DNA from: an uncultured Sutterella sp.
GTDB taxonomy: Bacteria > Pseudomonadota > Gammaproteobacteria > Burkholderiales > Burkholderiaceae_F
Assembly: GCA_902463725.1 (NCBI GenBank)
Contig: CABQGK010000006.1
Coordinates: forward strand, 99,829 to 163,828
DNA: 64,000 bases
Direction: 5' to 3'
The notes beneath the pieces were generated by a model, which was given only the letters and a program-made list of their open reading frames with translations, did no database searches and had not been told where the DNA came from. Below are positions 59,359 through 64,000 of this stretch, piece by piece. Position numbers and translations under genes: made by a program. How positions within the stretch are numbered: the first letter of the stretch is position 1; each line of letters starts with the position of its first letter.

Positions 59359-60372
59359 ATGAGAGACTCGATGCGACGCCTGCTGATTGACCGGTTGCTG
59401 ACAGAGCAGAAAATCGTGAAGTTTGAACAACTTCAAGAGATGCTCGGCGTCAGTTCGCCTACAGTCAAACGCGATCTTCGTTTTATGCGCGAAGTACTTG
59501 GTGCGCCGATTGTCTACAACCGTCTCGAACGCGGGTATTGTTACGATCCTCTGCTGATGGAGGAAGCGTCGGGTAAGGGTCGGGGGCAGGTATATCGTAA
59601 GTCCTGGTACAGTCCTCAGGAACTTTATATTCTCGTTAAAACGATTCGCCTGCTTGGCGAACTTTCTAAAAACAAAACCTCGGCGCTTTATCAAGATCTC
59701 GAACCGTTGCGTAGCCGTGTGCTCGCGGTTATGAGCTTAGGCGGAAAGTTGCCCTCTGATCTTCTTGATCGAGTCAAGATCGTTGACGACATCGCCGGTG
59801 CACTTAGCAATGAGCCAGACTCCTTTGCTACGGTGGGCGCCTCGTTGACTTCTGGACGCAGACTCAAGATTCAGTACGATAAGCGTACGGCTTCCTCACA
59901 TCCGTCCATCCGCGAGATTTCCCCTCTGCGTATGGTTCATTACCGAAATCGTTGGTATGTGGATGCTTTCTGCCATACGGCAGGTGAACTGCGTACATTC
60001 GCCATTGAGTACATCACGCGTGCAGAGTTGTTGACGACGCCAGCCAGGGCGATGACTCACAAAGATGCGGAGAGACTGGATGCCTCGTACGGTATCTTTC
60101 GTGGTAGCAAACTCAAAACAGCTGTGTTGCACTTTGATGAGGAAGCCGCGCCGCATATCCGCCGTCAGGTTTGGCATGCTAAGCAGCGTATCGTTCAAGA
60201 CGAACAAGGCTTGCGCATGACGTTGCCTTACGCAAACTCAACGGAACTCGTTGGTGAGATCCTTCGTTGGGGGCAACATGTCACTGTGCTTGAACCCGAA
60301 GAACTACGGGAAACTGTCCGGAACGCCCTTCAGGAAACGTTGAAACAATACCAGTCTAAGGAACAGCACTAA
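59359..60372 (+). CDS. WYL-domain transcriptional regulator
   Basis: A 337-residue regulator with an N-terminal winged helix-turn-helix (residues 1-60, VKFEQLQEMLGVSSPTVKRDLRFM), a WYL ligand-sensing domain (LKIQYDKRT..., MVHYRNRWYVDAFCH, LRTFAIEYITRA), and a C-terminal WCX region. WYL proteins often sense nucleic acids or nucleotides and control defence or repair genes. The next gene, a metallophosphoesterase on the same strand 41 nt away, is probably its target. Unrelated to the upstream lolA operon (terminator between). Confidence 0.88.
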   Translation: MRDSMRRLLIDRLLTEQKIVKFEQLQEMLGVSSPTVKRDLRFMREVLGAPIVYNRLERGYCYDPLLMEEASGKGRGQVYRKSWYSPQELYILVKTIRLLGELSKNKTSALYQDLEPLRSRVLAVMSLGGKLPSDLLDRVKIVDDIAGALSNEPDSFATVGASLTSGRRLKIQYDKRTASSHPSIREISPLRMVHYRNRWYVDAFCHTAGELRTFAIEYITRAELLTTPARAMTHKDAERLDASYGIFRGSKLKTAVLHFDEEAAPHIRRQVWHAKQRIVQDEQGLRMTLPYANSTELVGEILRWGQHVTVLEPEELRETVRNALQETLKQYQSKEQH

Positions 60373-60413
60373 CGTCATTAGACTGGGCGTTCACTGAAAG
60401 GACTTTTTTTGTC

Positions 60414-61664
60414 ATGACGCAAGAGCAGACAAAAAATCGACGGCATCGCTCTAGGCGGGGTCGTCGTCCGTTGCATGCGCGTGAATTGCCTGACATCTTT
60501 TTCTGCGGAGATCCTCACGGAGGGTTTGATCAGATCAATGAGGCGGCTCGGCTTTATCATCCAGACGCGATGGTGATCCTTGGGGACCTCCAGCCGCCAG
60601 CGCCGTTGGAAGAAGTGCTCGAAGAGGCGCTTAGCTATACCGACATTTGGTGGATTCCAGGTAATCACGACACTGACACGGACGAGTTTTATGATCGCCT
60701 GTGGCGCTCTGCGCTGCGAGATCATAATCTTCACGGTAGAAGCGTGATGATCCATGGCGTCCGTATCGCAGGGCTTGGTGGTGTTTTCCGCGGTCAGGTA
60801 TGGATGCCCGATGATCCCCCTAACTACTTTAGCCCGTCGTCGTTTATGCGCCGAGTGGGAACAGCCAATATATGGCGAGGAGGGGTTCCTCGTCGCCATC
60901 GATCGACGATTTTCCCCTCGGTCTATAACAATCTGCTGCACCAAAAGGCGGATATCCTGGTGACGCATGAAGCGCCTGCTTGCCATAAAAAAGGCTTCTG
61001 TGCCATCGATAAACTCGCTCGTTCTCTTGGAGCCCGCTGGATGTTCCATGGGCATCAGCATGAGGACCGGGAATACTGCATTGATAGCGGCATCGCTACT
61101 CGTGCAGTGGGATACCGTGGTGTGGTTAATCTGCGCGGAGAGGTCGTGATTAGTGCAAAACTCGACCCGCGAGAAGCCGCGCCGTTGCACGATGCTTTCG
61201 ATTGGGAAGAGTGTATGTGCACGGAAAAAGGCAAGATCCTTGTGCGTGATGAAGATGGTTTGGTGCACATTGTCCCAGAGTGCGAGGGGATTGTGCCTGC
61301 TATTTTGCCGCCGTGTCCAGATCTAGTGCCACTCTGTGAAGAGGAGGCGAGAGCACGGCGTGCTGCGCGAGAGGCTGCACGCAGTAAAACGCACAAAACG
61401 GTGAACAAGGCTAGAGAGTTTAGGGATTGTTCGGAGCGCCTTGACTGGCAACTAAAGCTCGCGCAAGAGCAGGATAGATGGGAGCGTGCGCTAGAGAGTG
61501 TTCCTGGAAAGTTGAGCACAGAGCGCTCTGCTAGTAGCGGCAACGCTCGGCCCTCGCCAGAGGCTTCGAGCAATACTGACGCTCAAGCTAAGGGTGAAAA
61601 GAGGCGCCGCCCTCATCGGCATCGTGCAAAGCATTCGAGCAACACACCGAAGAACCTTGATTAA
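60414..61664 (+). CDS. Calcineurin-like metallophosphoesterase
   Basis: A 416-residue phosphoesterase with the full motif set: FFCGDPHGGF, ILGDLQPP, PGNHDTDTD, THEAPACHKKG, and FHGHQHEDREY. The N-terminus (RRHRSRRGRRP) and C-terminus (KRRRPHRHRAKH) are strongly basic and could bind nucleic acid; the region after 300 is charged and Arg/Ala/Glu-rich. The core is like uncharacterised phage- and plasmid-type phosphoesterases. Substrate unknown. It follows the WYL regulator by 41 nt. Confidence 0.85.
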   Translation: MTQEQTKNRRHRSRRGRRPLHARELPDIFFCGDPHGGFDQINEAARLYHPDAMVILGDLQPPAPLEEVLEEALSYTDIWWIPGNHDTDTDEFYDRLWRSALRDHNLHGRSVMIHGVRIAGLGGVFRGQVWMPDDPPNYFSPSSFMRRVGTANIWRGGVPRRHRSTIFPSVYNNLLHQKADILVTHEAPACHKKGFCAIDKLARSLGARWMFHGHQHEDREYCIDSGIATRAVGYRGVVNLRGEVVISAKLDPREAAPLHDAFDWEECMCTEKGKILVRDEDGLVHIVPECEGIVPAILPPCPDLVPLCEEEARARRAAREAARSKTHKTVNKAREFRDCSERLDWQLKLAQEQDRWERALESVPGKLSTERSASSGNARPSPEASSNTDAQAKGEKRRRPHRHRAKHSSNTPKNLD

Positions 61665-61671
61665 AAGTATT

Positions 61672-61712
61672 AAGCGCGCCTCAAGATATTAGTTGTCTGC
61701 GAGGCGCGCTTT
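61672..61712. terminator. Bidirectional terminator between the phosphoesterase gene and moeA
   Basis: Perfect 11-bp stem AAGCGCGCCTC/GAGGCGCGCTT with an 18-nt loop. T runs are short on both strands. Confidence 0.7.
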
Positions 61713-61723
61713 GTTCCGCGCAT

Positions 61724-62968
61724 TTAGAGCGTGACCCGATAGACCCAAACGGGGCTTTCTTCTGCAATTTCCGAGACAGCGTCATCGACAACGAGAATGG
61801 CATCGCTTTGAGCGCAGCTCAACAGCGTTGCGGAGCTCTGTAGCGGCAAGACCTGCGCATAGGTTTGGTTATCACTACTGCGAAGAAGCTTCGCTCGAAG
61901 AAAGTCTGTCCGACCAGGTTTACTCTTGACGAGATTCTTCAGTAGAACGCGTTCACGATGCTCTTGATGTGCTGTGCCCAAGAGCCTAGCGACCACTTCT
62001 GACAGCAGAAACCGTGCCGCCGTGTTTGTCGCAACTGGGTTGCCAGGGAGACCTACAAAAAATACAGGTTGGGGAGACTGGAGGCGGGCATAAGTAAAGG
62101 GCTTTCCCGGTTTCATCGCCACGTGAAAATGTTGCATCTGCCCAAAACGCGAGAGTATCTGCGCAGTGAAGTCGTGCTCGCCAGGACCCACGCCTCCAGA
62201 GCAGACCACGAGGTCATAGTGAGGCAAAATGTCGTTGAATTTACGTTCAATTTCCTCTGGGCTATCGGGGAGAATGCCCAAGTAGTCAACTTTTACGCCC
62301 CAAGTTTTGAGTAGAAGTGTTACCACAATCCCGTTTGAATTGTAGACCTTACCAGCAACTGGAGCGCGGTCGATTTCGGGTTCGACCAACTCGTCGCCGC
62401 TTGCAAACACCGCTGCTCGTAACACGCGGCAGGCAAGTTTTCCGCAGCCGTTAGAGGCAGCTAGCCCGATTGCGTCAATGCTGAGGCGAGTGCCTGCTTT
62501 CAGCAACACAGAGCCACGGCGGTAGAGCTCACCTTGTGTTCGAACATTGGTAAGCGGTTTTGTTGCCGAAGGGATAAAGTGGAGTGCGCCGCATTCGACG
62601 TGAGCAGCCTCGATTGGCAAGACTGTATCAAAACCCTCTGGTAGAGGCGCTCCCGTCATGATCCGAATCACGCTCTGTTTGGGTGCAGTTTCTGTGAGCG
62701 GATGCCCAGCGGTAACGGTCGCGAAAATAGGGGCTTCAGTAGCAGAGTTGGGGGAGAGTTGATCAAAATCTTTAGAGCGCCATGCATAGCCATCCATGGC
62801 AGAATTGGTAAATGCTGGCATGTCTGCCACGGCGATGAGGTCTTCGGCAAGAATCTGCCCAACTGCCTCAGAGAGGGGAACCTCTGAGACTTTTCCATTG
62901 ATCGGTTTTGCCTCTTGAGTAAGTAGGTTCACTAAGTCGTTAAAACCGATGGGTACAGCACCATGCAT
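61724..62968 (-). CDS. moeA: Molybdopterin molybdenumtransferase
   Basis: Inserts molybdate into adenylated molybdopterin. From ATG 62968 (GGAG 6-7 nt upstream) the protein has 414 residues with the DGYAWRS segment, RIMTGAPLPEG, the VYNSNG/SGGVGPGEHDF molybdate loops, and VFFVGLPGNPVATNTAA. An ATG at 62998 is in frame but lacks a ribosome-binding site. It is divergent from mobA; both serve the molybdoenzyme at 6623-10692. Confidence 0.95.
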   Translation of the reverse strand: MHGAVPIGFNDLVNLLTQEAKPINGKVSEVPLSEAVGQILAEDLIAVADMPAFTNSAMDGYAWRSKDFDQLSPNSATEAPIFATVTAGHPLTETAPKQSVIRIMTGAPLPEGFDTVLPIEAAHVECGALHFIPSATKPLTNVRTQGELYRRGSVLLKAGTRLSIDAIGLAASNGCGKLACRVLRAAVFASGDELVEPEIDRAPVAGKVYNSNGIVVTLLLKTWGVKVDYLGILPDSPEEIERKFNDILPHYDLVVCSGGVGPGEHDFTAQILSRFGQMQHFHVAMKPGKPFTYARLQSPQPVFFVGLPGNPVATNTAARFLLSEVVARLLGTAHQEHRERVLLKNLVKSKPGRTDFLRAKLLRSSDNQTYAQVLPLQSSATLLSCAQSDAILVVDDAVSEIAEESPVWVYRVTL

Positions 62969-63055
62969 GTCAGACTCCTCATATGAGTGTATTGGCAAAA
63001 TTGTAGCGACTGGTGGTGATAAACGTCAGTAGAGTGACTCAAGGAAGTGCAGTTC

Positions 63056-63706
63056 ATGAAAGAAGCCCTTAACTTTCCAACCCGGAGCAATATCCTCGGT
63101 TACATGATCGCAGGTGGTCAAGCCTCTCGAATGGGTGGCGTAAATAAGGCTTTGGTCAAGCTGGATGGGATCCCGATGGGTGAGCGGGTGCTGAAGCGGT
63201 TACACGTACAGTGCGATCGCGTATGGGTATCTGCTAACCGTGATGTCGAGGCTTTTATTGCTATGGGGGCAGAATGCGTACTCGGAGATAACTTTGGAAC
63301 GTCGTTCGGTCCCTTAGCGGGACTCGAGGCGCTTGTGGGGAAGCTCCCTTCGGAGATAGAGTGGGTGCTCACTGCGCCCTGTGATGTTCCTTATCTGCCA
63401 GAGGGCTTGGTCGAGTTTTTCGCGAGCGGACTAGAGCAGCACCGCTATGACTATGTGGGGGATCGGACAGTACCCAAAATTGTCACGCTCTCTGCGGGCG
63501 GGCATACCCATAACACGATTGCGTTGATACACCGATCGTTATTACCGTCGATACGTCCCTACTTAGCTAGGGGAGATCGAAAGGTAGGTTTATGGATGCA
63601 GCCTTATGAGCCGCTCGTTTTGCCTTGGAATGGGGACGAGGCGGCTCTAGAAAATGTCAATGATCCGCAATCACTATCGCGGCTCCAAAGGCATGGTGCT
63701 AGGTAG
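63056..63706 (+). CDS. mobA: Molybdenum cofactor guanylyltransferase
   Basis: Adds GMP to Mo-molybdopterin to make MGD, the form DMSO-reductase-family enzymes use. The 216-residue protein has the P-loop-like MIAGGQASRMGGVNKALVKLDG, FGPLAGLEALV, and TAPCDVPYLP. ATG 63056 follows AAGGA; a GTG at 63047 overlaps that site and is unlikely. Confidence 0.93.
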   Translation: MKEALNFPTRSNILGYMIAGGQASRMGGVNKALVKLDGIPMGERVLKRLHVQCDRVWVSANRDVEAFIAMGAECVLGDNFGTSFGPLAGLEALVGKLPSEIEWVLTAPCDVPYLPEGLVEFFASGLEQHRYDYVGDRTVPKIVTLSAGGHTHNTIALIHRSLLPSIRPYLARGDRKVGLWMQPYEPLVLPWNGDEAALENVNDPQSLSRLQRHGAR

Positions 63707-63729
63707 AATACCGTATATACGGTATTTTT
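63707..63729 (+). terminator. Terminator-like palindrome directly after mobA
   Basis: A near-perfect palindrome AATACCGTATATACGGTATT begins at the base after the mobA stop and is followed by TTT. Confidence 0.7.
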
Positions 63730-63739
63730 CTCCAAAATC

Positions 63740-63768
63740 TTGACAGGCGGCCAAAAAAGGTGTTTAAT
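63740..63768 (+). promoter_or_regulatory. Strong promoter P1
   Basis: TTGACA (63740-63745), 17 nt, TTTAAT (63763-63768): perfect -35, five of six at -10. It starts a transcript near 63775. Confidence 0.8.
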
Positions 63769-63774
63769 TCCAAT

Positions 63775-63829
63775 CCGCGCTGATCACAACATGATCAACG
63801 CAAAAAAAGATCGCGAAAGTGATCTTTTT
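63775..63829 (+). ncRNA. Candidate small RNA or attenuated leader between P1 and P2
   Basis: P1 would make an RNA of about 55 nt with a hairpin (TGATCA-CAACA-TGATCA, with a GCG/CGC outer pair) and then a 9-bp terminator stem AAAAAGATC/GATCTTTTT ending in a T run at 63829. It has no reading frame of note. It may be a discrete small RNA or a regulatory stop in the rRNA leader. Confidence 0.45.
63804..63829 (+). terminator. Intrinsic terminator between P1 and P2
   Basis: AAAAAGATC (63804-63812) pairs with GATCTTTTT (63821-63829); 8-nt loop; T run in the 3' arm. Confidence 0.75.
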
Positions 63830-63832
63830 AAT

Positions 63833-63861
63833 TTGACAAATGGTTTTTGATCTGATAAGAT
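63833..63861 (+). promoter_or_regulatory. Strong promoter P2 (probable rRNA operon promoter)
   Basis: TTGACA (63833-63838), 17 nt, TAAGAT (63856-63861). It lies just after the terminator and before a leader with boxA-like sequence. Confidence 0.7.
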
Positions 63862-64000
63862 TAAAAATCTACGCCTCTCGAAGGTGATGTTCTTAAAAAA
63901 TCTGAATTCAACGAACCGATAAGTGTGAACATCGGCAGGTTGAGAGTCTCAATAAGAGGGCTCAAAAAACTTACGAAGTTCGCACTTTGAAGGAAAGCCG
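63862..64000 (+). ncRNA. Probable rRNA operon leader (16S gene beyond window)
   Basis: TGTTCTTAAAAA (63888-63899) resembles boxA, and CCGATAAGTGTG (63916-63927) is like a block I recall from burkholderial 16S rRNA leaders. No 16S sequence is reached before 64000. The assignment is by memory of such leaders and was not checked. Confidence 0.6.

Noticed and set aside
60378..61268. 296-codon frame antisense to the metallophosphoesterase gene
   Set aside because: The plus strand has all phosphoesterase motifs; the antisense product looks random.

Overview
The window reads as chromosomal DNA of a betaproteobacterium of the order Burkholderiales, most likely the Sutterellaceae (Sutterella/Parasutterella group). 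The evidence is gene order: ompA/gph next to gyrA-serC-pheA-hisC-cmk-rpsA-ihfB-lapB, then dnaX-ybaB-recR, greA-yhbY/rlmE-ftsH-folP-glmM, and trxB/ftsK-lolA. A three-gene molybdopterin oxidoreductase operon of the kind these gut bacteria use for anaerobic respiration also fits. The family assignment is inference from gene content and order; no database was searched. Almost every gene is housekeeping. There is no insertion sequence, prophage, CRISPR array or toxin-antitoxin module that I can recognise.

Layout. 1-5700: purine genes (purC, purE, start of purK), dgkA, class II fructose-bisphosphate aldolase, and tsaE-amiC, all on the minus strand. 5861-10700: tRNA-Thr(CGU), a long regulatory gap with several perfect palindromes, then a PhsA/PsrA-like molybdoenzyme operon (Tat-exported catalytic subunit, four-cluster ferredoxin subunit, NrfD/PsrC-type membrane anchor). 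10900-17050: a DMT exporter, a DUF748/AsmA-like protein, lysP preceded by a full five-stem lysine riboswitch, and tmRNA. 17100-20220: gph, ompA and mtaD. 20500-31850: gyrA, serC-pheA-hisC-cmk, rpsA-ihfB, lapB and htpX. 31900-40500: a radical SAM protein, a MATE transporter with a GT-C-like membrane protein, rpmE2, hemC/hemD, and rho downstream of trxA. 40860-46730: 4.5S SRP RNA, a LysE-type exporter, a GNAT enzyme, dnaX-ybaB-recR-gmhA, and greA. 46900-53960: yhbY, rlmE-ftsH-folP-glmM, a small unknown protein, and PII (glnB). 54000-63700: an Smr-domain protein, trxB, ftsK-lolA, a WYL regulator with a metallophosphoesterase, and moeA/mobA (Moco synthesis, which serves the molybdoenzyme). The last 300 bases hold two strong promoter-like sites and what looks like the leader of an rRNA operon whose 16S gene would lie beyond the window.

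Points that stand out: dnaX is split so that tau needs a +1 shift at a C6/G4 palindrome, whereas frame 0 gives a gamma-length product. GyrA carries Met where E. coli has Asp87 in the quinolone-resistance region. A canonical lysine riboswitch sits upstream of lysP in a betaproteobacterium. A perfect 28-bp tandem duplication lies inside a terminator. Terminator-like or attenuator-like hairpins lie in the gyrA and rho leaders and between the two promoters at the right end. Several genes are unusual for the order: PheA without its chorismate mutase domain, DHPS with a shortened loop, and no tyrA/aroA/lapA at their usual places.
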